The position numbers and the translations under genes are program-made. The notes beneath the pieces are model-generated. The model had not been told where the DNA came from. It saw only the letters and a list, made by a program, of their open reading frames with translations, and did no database searches. Shown one piece after another: positions 7,837 through 15,996 of a stretch of DNA of 64,000 nucleotides. The stretch is from Halomonas sp. McH1-25 (GTDB lineage: Bacteria > Pseudomonadota > Gammaproteobacteria > Pseudomonadales > Halomonadaceae): contig NZ_JAKRFI010000001.1 in NCBI RefSeq assembly GCF_022348165.1, positions 1,178,001 through 1,242,000 of the forward strand, written 5' to 3'. Numbering within the stretch: the stretch's first letter is position 1; each line of letters opens with the position of its first letter.

Positions 7837-8574
7837 TTAAATATCCCAAAGCCCATCATATTCGTCATAATCGAAGGGCTCCAGGTTTCCGACTTCATCT
7901 TCACCATACGGGAGCGAGTAGGTCGTATAGCCGGGCTGCCAACCATTGCCATAGCCTGCGAACGGATAAGCGTACGCATCGCCACCGTAGGCTTCGTCGG
8001 CTTCAATGACGACCGTCTGGATCTCGCCATTGCGTGAGAAGAGGACATTATCTACGTAACCGTAGCCGACTCCCTGACCAATGCTGGCATAGTCGTCCAG
8101 CAGTTCGGAGAGTTTCCAAACTCTAGAGCCGGTTGCCACGTCATCGTCCACTTGCTGGGTCGCGCTAAGGTCTTGCTTGGTGATCCAGTCGCTATCGAAC
8201 AGACCATAGTCGTCTGCATTGTCCTCAGTGACAGGGATCTGCACCCCATCATCGGTGAGTTCGACATCTTCCCAAGGGACAAGAACGTGGGTGTCACCGA
8301 TATCCCAGAAGCCACCGACCTGTGCAATGATCGCACCGATCTTGTTATCTTCTGTAATGAGCACGTTTTCGACGCTACCGATCTCTTCTCCCTCAGGACC
8401 GAACACTTCCGTATCCATCAGGTTATCTGCGCGTATCCCACCTTGCTGATAGATAGTGTCATAAGACCAGTCCTCCAATGAGGCGTTCTCATTGGTCTGA
8501 GCTTGCGCCTGGCTCATGGCGGTTACCGATGCCACTGCCATTGCGATAACCGAAACGTTACGCTTCATCGACAT
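7837..8574 (-). CDS. Secreted PRC-barrel domain protein
   Basis: The 245-residue product has an N-terminal signal peptide (cleavage expected after AQAQA, about residue 25) and then two PRC-barrel units, the first beginning at DNLMDTEVFGPEGEEIGSVE (about 50) and the second around residues 145-200 (SELLDDYASI, VDNVLFSRNGEIQTVVIE). The protein is strongly acidic, as expected for an exported protein of a halophile. PRC barrels are small beta domains that bind proteins or RNA; a stress or envelope role is commonly proposed. ATG 8574 has GGGAG seven bases upstream. A promoter-like pair lies just upstream, so it is probably monocistronic. Confidence 0.85.
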   Translation of the reverse strand: MSMKRNVSVIAMAVASVTAMSQAQAQTNENASLEDWSYDTIYQQGGIRADNLMDTEVFGPEGEEIGSVENVLITEDNKIGAIIAQVGGFWDIGDTHVLVPWEDVELTDDGVQIPVTEDNADDYGLFDSDWITKQDLSATQQVDDDVATGSRVWKLSELLDDYASIGQGVGYGYVDNVLFSRNGEIQTVVIEADEAYGGDAYAYPFAGYGNGWQPGYTTYSLPYGEDEVGNLEPFDYDEYDGLWDI

Positions 8575-8606
8575 AGCAAAACTCCCTTCTTGCTAAATGT
8601 GATTTC

Positions 8607-8635
8607 ACCCTAGAAGTCATAATGGTTCTTGTAAA
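8607..8635 (-). promoter_or_regulatory. Sigma70-like promoter of the PRC-barrel gene
   Basis: On the minus strand TTTACA (plus 8630-8635) and TAGGGT (plus 8607-8612) are separated by 17 bases, 30-60 bases upstream of the PRC-barrel start. The -10 match is modest. The surrounding 8640-8740 stretch is AT-rich; on the plus strand it also holds a TATAAT at 8725-8730 with TTGATT 19 bases before it, whose transcript would run into the palindrome at 8805-8830. Confidence 0.4.
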
Positions 8636-8804
8636 GCGAATAAGTAATCGGTAAGTAGGATGCTAATTTTATAAAAACAAGCGACCCACTTATTTGTAAT
8701 TGATTGCAATAGCTTCGTGTTGTCTATAATAACTTTTGGCCAGACAAGCACATTGGCTATTCGCCTCTGTGCAGCATGGCGCGGCAAGGCCATCGGAATA
8801 ATAG

Positions 8805-8830
8805 AGAGCCGAGGCTATAGCCTCGGCTCT
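8805..8830. terminator. 26-bp perfect palindrome, probable terminator
   Basis: AGAGCCGAGGC (8805-8815) and GCCTCGGCTCT (8820-8830) pair perfectly around TATA. On the minus strand it lies 70 bases beyond the small gene at 8902-9126 and is followed by an AT-rich tract, so it can terminate that gene. On the plus strand there is no T run. Apart from this and the PRC promoter, 8575-8901 holds nothing recognised. Confidence 0.5.
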
Positions 8831-8901
8831 AGGAGAGCATGGCGCACCCTCGGGATCTTGCTAAGCCGATGGAGGGACGCTCATGATAGAAGTAAGGACA
8901 A

Positions 8902-9126
8902 TCAGTCCTCGTTGACGGTCATGACGCGAGTCTCGCCGGCGAGCACTTCGTCCCAGGCCTGGTCGAGGGTGTAGCCTTGGCAGGCATTGATGGTGTCGAG
9001 TACCTCGACGGCATGCTGCAGTGAGTGGCCACTGGCCTTCAAGGCAACCACCACCTTGGCAAGGTCCTGCTTGCTGAAGGTACTGGCGATAAGGTCGGCT
9101 TGCTGAGTCAATTGCATGCAGTTCAT
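8902..9126 (-). CDS. Small conserved-looking protein of unknown function
   Basis: A 74-residue product that I do not recognise. It is predicted mostly helical (ADLIASTFSKQDLAKVVVALKASGHS, then a second helix pair ending LDQAWDEVLAGE), has two cysteines, and has no signal peptide or membrane segment. The ATG at 9124-9126 is preceded by GAGG at a spacing of eight bases, and codon choice fits the genome, which supports a real gene. It stands alone, with the palindromic terminator-like element behind it. Confidence 0.6.
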   Translation of the reverse strand: MNCMQLTQQADLIASTFSKQDLAKVVVALKASGHSLQHAVEVLDTINACQGYTLDQAWDEVLAGETRVMTVNED

Positions 9127-9588
9127 GGTTCAATCCTCATGCTAGGTCATCATTACCCTGGGAAAATCCCGTTCTGGGTTGCCATCTCCGATGGCGTTCT
9201 GGTGCCTTAGCTACGCATGCCGGGCCAGGTAAGCACCCAAGGCTGCACTGCGGCAGGGTCATAAGCGTTTCAAGACCTTCGCTCCTGGCGCCTGGATCAA
9301 AGTAGACATGACGCTCAGGTTGTAGCCGGGTATCAGGTCAGTGAATCGAGGTAGCGATACCTGCCTGACACCGTGAGTTCACTATGGGCCAGGACGAGTC
9401 CTCTCACAAAGCGCCATTAGGTGCACGGGTCGTTGTAGTTTAACTACACTGCCGGCATTCAACTTCTGGGTGAGTAGCGGTACTACGGGAGGTATCGCTG
9501 ATACGCCTGCACTCGCCTTGCCCGCTAGCGAGGAAAGTGTCATCTTCGTCTGAGAATGCCTATCAACTCGCTATCAGGAGTGTCCAAC
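9127..9588. other. 462-base gene-free region between the small gene and the HmoA-like gene
   Basis: No open frame with a credible start and codon use, no tRNA and no T-run terminator were seen. The notable element is the inverted repeat at 9434-9448, listed separately, plus shorter repeats GTATC-gct-GATAC around 9494. The GC content is close to that of coding DNA, so it may contain the remains of a lost gene. Confidence 0.5.
9434..9448. promoter_or_regulatory. Perfect inverted repeat, candidate operator
   Basis: TGTAGTT and AACTACA flank a single T, giving a 15-base near-perfect dyad about 140 bases upstream of the monooxygenase start. The form suits a TetR- or MarR-type dimer, but no such regulator is present in the window. 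Confidence 0.3.
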
Positions 9589-9921
9589 GTGTTCATCGCC
9601 ATGAATCGTTTCCGAGTCAATCCCGACAGAACCGAAGAATTCGAACAGATCTGGCTGGAGCGGGAAACTCATCTGCAGGGCCTGCCGGGGTTCGTCGAGT
9701 TCCATATGTTGCGTGGCCCCGATGAGGAGGATCACGTCCTTTACGCCTCGCATACCATCTGGCGGTCACGTGAAGATTTCGATGCCTGGACGCACTCCGA
9801 GGCGTTCCGCGCGGCACATGCCAATGCTGGTCAAAGTCGCCGTGAAGGCCTTTACCTGGGCCCGCCGAAGTTCGAGGGCTTCGAGGTCATCCAGACGATT
9901 AGCGAAGCTAACGATACCTAA
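9589..9921 (+). CDS. Antibiotic biosynthesis monooxygenase (ABM)/HmoA-like protein
   Basis: The 110-residue product is a single ferredoxin-like ABM domain: VFIAMNRFRVNPDRTEEFE at the N-terminus, the central GLPGFVEFHMLRG, and HTIWRSREDFDAWTHSEAF. It resembles heme-degrading HmoA/IsdG-type proteins and other cofactor-free monooxygenases; which of these applies is open. The start is taken as GTG 9589, because AGGAG lies eight bases upstream; an in-frame ATG at 9556 lacks a ribosome binding site. It is followed eight bases later by a decayed SDR gene, suggesting the two once formed an operon. Confidence 0.8.
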   Translation: MFIAMNRFRVNPDRTEEFEQIWLERETHLQGLPGFVEFHMLRGPDEEDHVLYASHTIWRSREDFDAWTHSEAFRAAHANAGQSRREGLYLGPPKFEGFEVIQTISEANDT

Positions 9922-9929
9922 ACGTACCG

Positions 9930-10355
9930 ATGGTCGATCAGGATAGTGAAGCGCCGTTGGCGGTCGTCACCGGAGCCAACACCGGGTTGGGTTTCGAGAC
10001 CGCCAAAGGGCTGATCCGTCAGGGCTTCCGCGTCATCGTGTCGGCACATCCCGGCCTGTCCCGCACGGCGCTGTTCGATCATGGTGTCGCCAGCCGCGCC
10101 ATGGTGGGCAGTCTTTTCAAGCTGTTGATGCCGCTGATCACCCAAACCGCCGCCGAAGGCGCACGCCCTACCCTTTTCGCGGCAACCGCCGAAGAGGTGC
10201 GTCCCAGGGACTATATCGGCCCTGCCGGTTTCGCCGAGACGCGCGGCACGCCCAAACGCGCCTATATCGCTGCTAACGCGCGGGACACGGCCATCGCCGA
10301 GCGGTTATGGCAGATATCCTGCGAATTGACCGGAGCGGACTGGCGAACGGCATGA
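9930..10355 (+). pseudogene. Short-chain dehydrogenase remnant with the middle deleted in frame
   Basis: The 141-residue frame begins with a good SDR Rossmann start (AVVTGANTGLGFETAKGLI) but jumps at about residue 37 from GFRVIV straight to SAHPGLSRT, which in full-length retinol-dehydrogenase-like SDRs lies near residue 190. The NNAG motif and the catalytic Ser and YxxxK are all gone, about 150 residues. The C-terminal part is otherwise normal. The frame stays open across the junction near base 10040. A catalytically dead protein or a pseudogene is the likely state. Confidence 0.75.
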
Positions 10356-10376
10356 ATCGCTAGTCACCGCCGATCT

Positions 10377-11222
10377 TCACCCGACCTTGGCCATGGCCAC
10401 GCCGGTGACGATCGTCAGTGCCGCCAATGCCCGCCAACGGCTGAGCGGCTCCTTCAGCCACACGCAACCGATCAGCGCGGCGAACAGCACGCTGGTTTCG
10501 CGCAGCGCAGCGACCAACGCGATCGGTGCCAGGGTCATGGCCTCGATGGCGATGGCGTAGGCGCCCAGCGACATGGCGCCGCCGAGTAGCCCGACCCGCC
10601 AATGTCCGGCCAGCGCTGGCAGGACCTGTACGCCGCGCGTCACCAAAAGCAGGATAAACATGACCAGGCCATTGCCGACGAACAGCCAGGCGATGTAGCC
10701 CGGGGGCGAGCCACTGGCTCGCGCACCGATTCCATCACTCAAGGTGTAACCGGCGATGAAAGCTGCGGTGGCCAATGCCGCGCCTACCGCACGCCTTTCC
10801 AGCTTCTGCGCATGTCGTCCGCCACGCCACGACATCAGCCCCACACCGGCGACCAGCACGCCAATACCCGCCGTGGCCAGCGGTGAAGGAAGTTCATGCA
10901 GGACGATGGCCGACACTACGGCTACCAGCAGTGGCGCGGCGCCTCGGGCGATGGGATAGACCTGCCCCAGATCCCCGCTACGGTAGGCCTGGACGAGAAA
11001 GACGTTGTAGCCGATGTGCAGGAGCATCGATGCTATTAGCCACGGCCAGGCAGCGGGCTGCGGCGGTGCCACCAGCATCAGCGCCGGCAAGGCGACAATG
11101 CCGGCGGCCATGGCAATCAATGAGACCGCCAGAAAGCGGTCCAGCCCCACCTTGACCAGTGCGTTCCAACCGGCATGCAGCATCGCCGCCACCAGGATGG
11201 CCAGAAACAGCCCTGACTCCAT
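10377..11222 (-). CDS. EamA/DMT-family transporter
   Basis: The 281-residue product is an integral membrane protein with about ten helices in two EamA repeats, the first from ESGLFLAILVAAMLHAGWNAL and the second from the ERRAVGAALATAAFIAGYT region. The drug/metabolite transporter superfamily exports or imports small metabolites; the substrate cannot be told. ATG 11220-11222 has GAGGGG six bases upstream and is preferred over the ATG 15 bases earlier. It is divergent from a GcvA-like LysR gene, which may control it, and convergent with the SDR remnant. Confidence 0.85.
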   Translation of the reverse strand: MESGLFLAILVAAMLHAGWNALVKVGLDRFLAVSLIAMAAGIVALPALMLVAPPQPAAWPWLIASMLLHIGYNVFLVQAYRSGDLGQVYPIARGAAPLLVAVVSAIVLHELPSPLATAGIGVLVAGVGLMSWRGGRHAQKLERRAVGAALATAAFIAGYTLSDGIGARASGSPPGYIAWLFVGNGLVMFILLLVTRGVQVLPALAGHWRVGLLGGAMSLGAYAIAIEAMTLAPIALVAALRETSVLFAALIGCVWLKEPLSRWRALAALTIVTGVAMAKVG

Positions 11223-11384
11223 TGCAAGCCCCCTCATGCCTCAACCACTCGCCACGAGACTGGACAACGAGTGCCTCCAGCGGCTCAATGACGATATGGC
11301 CATTTTGTCGAGCTCCCAGGAAATCATGGCAAGAGATCAAAGGCCTAACGACTTATCGGCACATTGCCTGTCAGGAAAACTCAC

Positions 11385-12299
11385 ATGCCGCACAGCCTGC
11401 CTTCGCTCAACGCCCTACGCGCCTTCGAGGCCGTCGGCCGCCTGGGAAGCATGACGGCCGCCGCCGCTGAACTGCACGTCACCCACGGTGCGGTGAGCCG
11501 CCAGATCAAACGGCTCGAGGCTCATCTTGGCGTGGCGTTACTGGAAGGACCCAAGCAGGCGCTGCGCCTCACCCCGATGGGGCGCGAGCTGTTGGACGGA
11601 CTGACGCCGGGGTTCGAGCATCTAGAGCAGGCGGTACGCCGCGTCACGGACGATGTAGAGGGCACGCTCGATGTGACCTGTCTGGGAACGCTGATGCTGC
11701 GGTGGCTGATTCCGCGTCTGCATCGCTTCCAAGCCGCGCATCCGGCTATCGAGGTACGCCTGAGCGCCTCCGACGGACCGCTGGATCTGGAGCGTGCCCG
11801 TTTCGATGTGGCCATTCACGTCGATGGCGCCTGGAGGACCGGGGCCGAGGTGACGCCATTGTTCACCGAACGTGTGGGACCGGTGATGGCGCCTGCATTC
11901 CATTCAGGCGATCGACCACGACTCGAGGCCATGACGCTGCTGCACACCGCCACGCGCCCGCATGCCTGGCGGGACTGGGCCAAGGCCGCCGGCGTTGGCC
12001 TGATGGATCTTCGCGGCCCGACCTACGAGCATTTCTACTTCCTGCTGGAAGCCGCCGTCGCCGGGCTGGGCGCGTGTATCGCCCCATGGATTCTGGTCGT
12101 TGACGATATACGTGCGGGCCGCCTGGTGGCCCCTTATGGTTTCCTGCCTAGCGGGCTCGAGTACGTCGTTCTGCGGCCCCCACGAAGCTCGCGCAAGGCC
12201 GCCCTGTTTCGCGACTGGCTGGTTGAAGAAGGTGAGCGCTTTCGACAGGAGTCGGCGCCGCCGGAAGCACCTCATGCGACCTCCCGTTCGCCTGGGTAG
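11385..12299 (+). CDS. LysR-family transcriptional regulator, GcvA-like
   Basis: The 304-residue protein begins with the LPSLNALRAFEAVGRLGSM helix-turn-helix typical of the GcvA/AmpR branch, with the recognition segment HGAVSRQIKRLE, and a C-terminal periplasmic-binding-like effector domain from about residue 90. ATG 11385 has AGGA eight bases upstream; the in-frame TTG at 11364 is less likely. It is divergent from the EamA transporter with about 160 bases between, so the transporter is the likely target. Confidence 0.9.
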   Translation: MPHSLPSLNALRAFEAVGRLGSMTAAAAELHVTHGAVSRQIKRLEAHLGVALLEGPKQALRLTPMGRELLDGLTPGFEHLEQAVRRVTDDVEGTLDVTCLGTLMLRWLIPRLHRFQAAHPAIEVRLSASDGPLDLERARFDVAIHVDGAWRTGAEVTPLFTERVGPVMAPAFHSGDRPRLEAMTLLHTATRPHAWRDWAKAAGVGLMDLRGPTYEHFYFLLEAAVAGLGACIAPWILVVDDIRAGRLVAPYGFLPSGLEYVVLRPPRSSRKAALFRDWLVEEGERFRQESAPPEAPHATSRSPG

Positions 12300-12415
12300 C
12301 CCTGCTCCGACTCACCACGGTACGCCGTTGCCATGGTGACGCCGAATTCATGCGTGCGCCCCGGTCAATACCAGGCCGGGCGGCACGATGCGAAGGCTGG
12401 TTGTTGCAGTCGTCT

Positions 12416-12751
12416 TCATTGCCCGCCGCACTCTCTGATGGACGCGCCGTTTCGCTGACAGCGTCGCTGCTCCAGCGCGGCGAGGGCATCCTCATGCAGC
12501 GGCAGCCGCAAGGCCCATTCGATATCGTCGCGGTGATGGCCCATGTCTTCCAGTATTCGGTCGTCATAGGCGAGCAAAGGCAGCAAGTACCGACGGACAA
12601 GGCGTCGCCGCCGCCAGGCATACCAACGATTCTCCAGCGCCGTGATCAATCCCAACGGGGGCATGGCCGGCATGAAAAATTCCGGTTGGAGCGGAGTGCG
12701 AGGACGCGGCAACTTGTCGATGGCCCGGCGGACGTGTTCGAGATCGGACAT
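12416..12751 (-). CDS. DUF1127 domain protein
   Basis: The 111-residue product carries a DUF1127 segment in its second half: RWYAWRRRRLVRRYLLPLL followed by DDRILEDMGHHRDDIEWALR, an arginine-rich amphipathic helix and the conserved L-x-D-[MI]-G turn. Short DUF1127 proteins act in phosphate/carbon storage and RNA metabolism in alphaproteobacteria; the role in this group is unknown. It is divergent from a LysR regulator, an arrangement seen repeatedly for such genes, and the shared 150-base region contains an inverted repeat. Confidence 0.85.
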   Translation of the reverse strand: MSDLEHVRRAIDKLPRPRTPLQPEFFMPAMPPLGLITALENRWYAWRRRRLVRRYLLPLLAYDDRILEDMGHHRDDIEWALRLPLHEDALAALEQRRCQRNGASIRECGGQ

Positions 12752-12862
12752 GACGATACCTCCCGGCTAGCGCCAGTTCATGGATTGGCAAAACTCAGGA
12801 ACCGTTGAGGGTCGCGACCTCATCGACAGAATGGTGGGAACCCGATGTTCAATCAAACAAAA

Positions 12863-12890
12863 AGAATTACACTTATCGTTAAGTAATTCT
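12863..12890. promoter_or_regulatory. Inverted repeat between DUF1127 and lysR, candidate LysR operator
   Basis: AGAATTAC (12863-12870) and GTAATTCT (12883-12890) are perfect eight-base arms 12 bases apart, ending 13 bases before the lysR ATG. Position and shape fit autoregulation plus control of the divergent DUF1127 gene. Confidence 0.5.
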
Positions 12891-12903
12891 GAAAGGTAAA
12901 ACC

Positions 12904-13803
12904 ATGTCTTCGACGCCTCCATCCTTCGAGCGCAGTTCCCTGCCGCTACTGGATACCGACGTGCTGCGCATGTTCGTGGCGATTGCCGAAAGCGGCAGCT
13001 TCACACAGGCCGCCAAGCAAGTGTTCCGCACGCCATCGGCATTGAGCATGCAGGTCAAACGCCTGGAAGAAACGCTCGGGCAAGTGCTGTTCGTGCGTGA
13101 GGCACGCCGGGTCAAGCTGACGCCGGAAGGCGAGGTGCTGCTGAGTTATGGTCGTCGGCTGCTCCGGCTCAACGAGGAGGCTGTCACGCACTTCCTGTCG
13201 CCTTCACTGGAGGGAACGGTGTGTTTTGGCACGGCCGACGACGTGGGGTCGCGCATCCTCCCGCGCGTACTGGCTCACTTCGCCCGGTCGCATCCGGGCG
13301 TGCAGGTCGACGTCGTGGTCGGTCGCAGCGTAGACCTGCATGAGCGTCTGGAACGCGAAGAGCTCGATCTGATCCTGATGACGGTGGGCAACGACGGTCA
13401 GGCCATGGGCCTGGGTGAGATCGTGTATTCGGAACCCTTAGTCTGGGCAGGATTGGAAGGTGGTGTCGCCGCGCAGCGTTCACCGTTGCCATTGGCGCTG
13501 GCGAGCCACGGGTGCCCCTGGCGCGGAATGGCGCTTTCGGCGCTGGATCGTACGGGATTGGCGTACCGCATCGCCTATTCCTGCGAAAGTTGCAGTGGTC
13601 AGGAGGCCGCCCTACAGGCGGACCTTGCCGTGGCGCCCCTGCCCCAGGGCCTGGTGCGCCCGCCGCTGTGCAGAGTAGACAACGACGCCAGGCTGCCTCC
13701 ACTGGGCAACTCACAGGTCACGATGGTTTGTCGACCCGGCGCAGGGGCGGCAACCGAGACACTGGCCGAACACGTCAAGGAAGCGTTTCGGACGCTTCGC
13801 TAA
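12904..13803 (+). CDS. LysR-family transcriptional regulator, LrhA/HexA-like
   Basis: The 299-residue protein has an N-terminal LysR helix-turn-helix (LLDTDVLRMFVAIAESGSF, then TPSALSMQVKRLEETLG) and a substrate-binding-like domain. The LDTDVLRMFVAIAESGSFT start is characteristic of the LrhA/HexA/PecT branch, which in enterobacteria represses flhDC and motility genes; flhDC is 11 kb away in this window. GGTAAAACC precedes the ATG. The nearest likely target is the divergent DUF1127 gene. Confidence 0.9.
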   Translation: MSSTPPSFERSSLPLLDTDVLRMFVAIAESGSFTQAAKQVFRTPSALSMQVKRLEETLGQVLFVREARRVKLTPEGEVLLSYGRRLLRLNEEAVTHFLSPSLEGTVCFGTADDVGSRILPRVLAHFARSHPGVQVDVVVGRSVDLHERLEREELDLILMTVGNDGQAMGLGEIVYSEPLVWAGLEGGVAAQRSPLPLALASHGCPWRGMALSALDRTGLAYRIAYSCESCSGQEAALQADLAVAPLPQGLVRPPLCRVDNDARLPPLGNSQVTMVCRPGAGAATETLAEHVKEAFRTLR

Positions 13804-13994
13804 GCGAGCAGTACTACGCTTATCGTGTAAGACGATGTTCGACATTGATGGCACCGAGACAGACCCAGTCATAAAATAGGCGGGTAAATAGCTGATACGG
13901 CTAATTCACGCGCAATCATGCGAAGCAGTGGTGGATCAAGCGCATAGCAAGAAGCGCCCTCCTCCTATCTTTCAGACTCCACCAAGTGGTTTTC

Positions 13995-15986
13995 ATGCTT
14001 TCCGACGCAGATTACCGCCTTCTGTTCGAGAGGGCCCCGACTCCTTTCCTGATCCTGCTGCCCGAGGCCGACTTTACCGTCGTCGACGTAAACGACGCTT
14101 ACTTGCGCGCTACCGGCTCCAAGCGCAAGCATTTGCTTGGCCAGTCGATTTTCGACGCCTTTCCGGACAATCCGGCGGATCCCGATGCGTCGGGCGTAAC
14201 CAACCTGCGTGCCTCGCTGGAGCGGGTCGCCAGCACGTATATGGCCGATACGATGGCGGTCCAGCGCTACGACATCCCCCGTCGCGATAGTGAAGGAGCC
14301 TTCGATGAGCGCTACTGGACGCCGATCAACATCCCTGTGATGTCTCCCGAGGGCGACCTGCGCTTCATTATCCACCGCGTCGAGGACGTGACCGAATACG
14401 TTCATCTCACCCAGGTACAGGAACGGGTCCGGAGCCGGGCGGATACGCTACAGGCCAACTACGATGAGATATCCGCCGAACTCCTCCATAGCAGCCGTAA
14501 GCTGCAGCGCGTAAATGCCAAGCTGACCAAGAGCGAGGCCAGGTTTCGTGCCGTTGCCGATCTGGTACCGGAGCTTCTCTGGGAAGCAGGCCCCGGCGGT
14601 GAATGGACGTGGAGCAACATGCGCTGGATGGCCCATACGGGACAATCTGCGGCCGAAGCGTGCGGGAGTGGCTGGGCCGACGCCATACATCCCGAAGAGC
14701 GCGAGCGCGTCGTTCGCGAATACCGGTCAGCCGTTGCCAGGGGCGAGCGCTTTCGTAGCGTACACCGCCTGCGTGCTGGCGACGGTACCTATCGCTGGTT
14801 TCTGGTCGAAGCCGTTCCCGGCAACGACCATGGCCAACGCATAGAGCGCTGGTTCGGTTCGGCGACCGATATCCATGAACAACGCGTGGCGATGGATTCT
14901 CTCGATGAATTGGTGCGCGAACGCACCGCCTCGCTTTCCGAAAGCGAAGAACGCTTTCGTGCCTTGATCGCCGCCTCGGCATTAGCGGTCTGGACCACGG
15001 ATGCTACGGGCAAGGTCAACGAGGATTCGGCCTCCCTGCGTGCCTTCACAGGCCAGACACGGGAGCAATGGTTCGGCGACGGCTGGATCGATGCAGTCCA
15101 CCTCGACGACCGTCCGGGGGCAATGGCGGCCTGGCAACGTTCGGTGACGGACACGTCACCGTTCGATGCCGAATTCCGGTTTTGGCACGCGCCCAGCCGG
15201 CGCTGGCGCTGGACGGCGGCCCGTGCAGTGCCGTTGTGGAACGACGCGGGCAGAATTCGCGGTTGGGTCGGCATGACCATGGACATCGAGGAGCAGAAGC
15301 ATGCCGAGGCAGAACTGCGCGACACGGCACTACGTCTGACAATGGCCGAGCAAGAAGAACGCCGGCGCATTTCGCAGGTGCTGCATGACGATATGCAGCA
15401 GTTGCTTTACGGTGTGCAAATAAAGCTGCACCTGGTTCGTCAGATGGCTGAATGCGAGCGGCAGGCCGCGCTTTATGAGGCCGTCGATGGGATTCATGCA
15501 TTGATCGGACAGGCAATCGATACCACTCGTCAGCTTACCGTGGACCTGAGTCCCCCCATCCTGAAGGAAGAAGGCCTCCTGGCTGCGCTGGGATGGTTGC
15601 AGCGCCAGATGTTGGAGTTGCACGGGCTCACGGTAACGATTGCAGCGAACGACGAATCCCCGCTCCAAGATGAGGATTTGCGCGTGCTGCTGTTCCAGAT
15701 TGTCCGCGAATTGCTATTCAATGTGAAAAAACACGCGGGTGTGGATCACGCCCGAATTGAACTCGTAAATGCGACCGATCATATCGTGATTCGTGTCGAG
15801 GACACCGGCCGGGGCGCGGACCACACGATTTTCGAACGATCTGGAAGCCACAGCACGGGTCTTGGGCTTCCGAGCGTACGTGAGCGACTGCGCCAGGTCG
15901 GCGGAAAAATGCGTATCGACTCTATGCCATACGAGGGTACGCGCATCGAACTGAGCGTACCCCTGGTATTGCATCGAGCGAAATGA
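13995..15986 (+). CDS. Multi-PAS sensor histidine kinase (HisKA_3/NarL-type transmitter)
   Basis: About 663 residues, with no membrane segment. Three PAS regions are seen: residues 5-130 (LLFERAPTPFLILLPEADFTV), 175-300 (FRAVADLVPELLWEAGPGGE) and 315-440 (FRALIAASALAVWTTDATG), separated by coiled-coil linkers. The transmitter follows: RRRISQVLHDDMQQLLYGV holds the phospho-acceptor His near 464, then NVKKHAG, VEDTGRG and GLGLPSVRERL as N, G1 and G2 boxes. HisKA_3 kinases normally pair with NarL/FixJ regulators, but the adjacent regulator is OmpR-type and convergent, so the partner is probably elsewhere. The start is uncertain: ATG 13995 or GTG 13986. Confidence 0.9.
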   Translation: MLSDADYRLLFERAPTPFLILLPEADFTVVDVNDAYLRATGSKRKHLLGQSIFDAFPDNPADPDASGVTNLRASLERVASTYMADTMAVQRYDIPRRDSEGAFDERYWTPINIPVMSPEGDLRFIIHRVEDVTEYVHLTQVQERVRSRADTLQANYDEISAELLHSSRKLQRVNAKLTKSEARFRAVADLVPELLWEAGPGGEWTWSNMRWMAHTGQSAAEACGSGWADAIHPEERERVVREYRSAVARGERFRSVHRLRAGDGTYRWFLVEAVPGNDHGQRIERWFGSATDIHEQRVAMDSLDELVRERTASLSESEERFRALIAASALAVWTTDATGKVNEDSASLRAFTGQTREQWFGDGWIDAVHLDDRPGAMAAWQRSVTDTSPFDAEFRFWHAPSRRWRWTAARAVPLWNDAGRIRGWVGMTMDIEEQKHAEAELRDTALRLTMAEQEERRRISQVLHDDMQQLLYGVQIKLHLVRQMAECERQAALYEAVDGIHALIGQAIDTTRQLTVDLSPPILKEEGLLAALGWLQRQMLELHGLTVTIAANDESPLQDEDLRVLLFQIVRELLFNVKKHAGVDHARIELVNATDHIVIRVEDTGRGADHTIFERSGSHSTGLGLPSVRERLRQVGGKMRIDSMPYEGTRIELSVPLVLHRAK

Positions 15987-15996
15987 GCGCATTGGC

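Noticed and set aside
8805-8830. 26-bp palindrome as an insertion-sequence end or REP element
   Set aside because: Only one copy was seen, there is no transposase or target duplication, and its place behind a small gene fits a terminator.
9127-9588. tRNA or riboswitch in the gap before the HmoA-like gene
   Set aside because: No cloverleaf, CCA end or known aptamer core could be built from the sequence.
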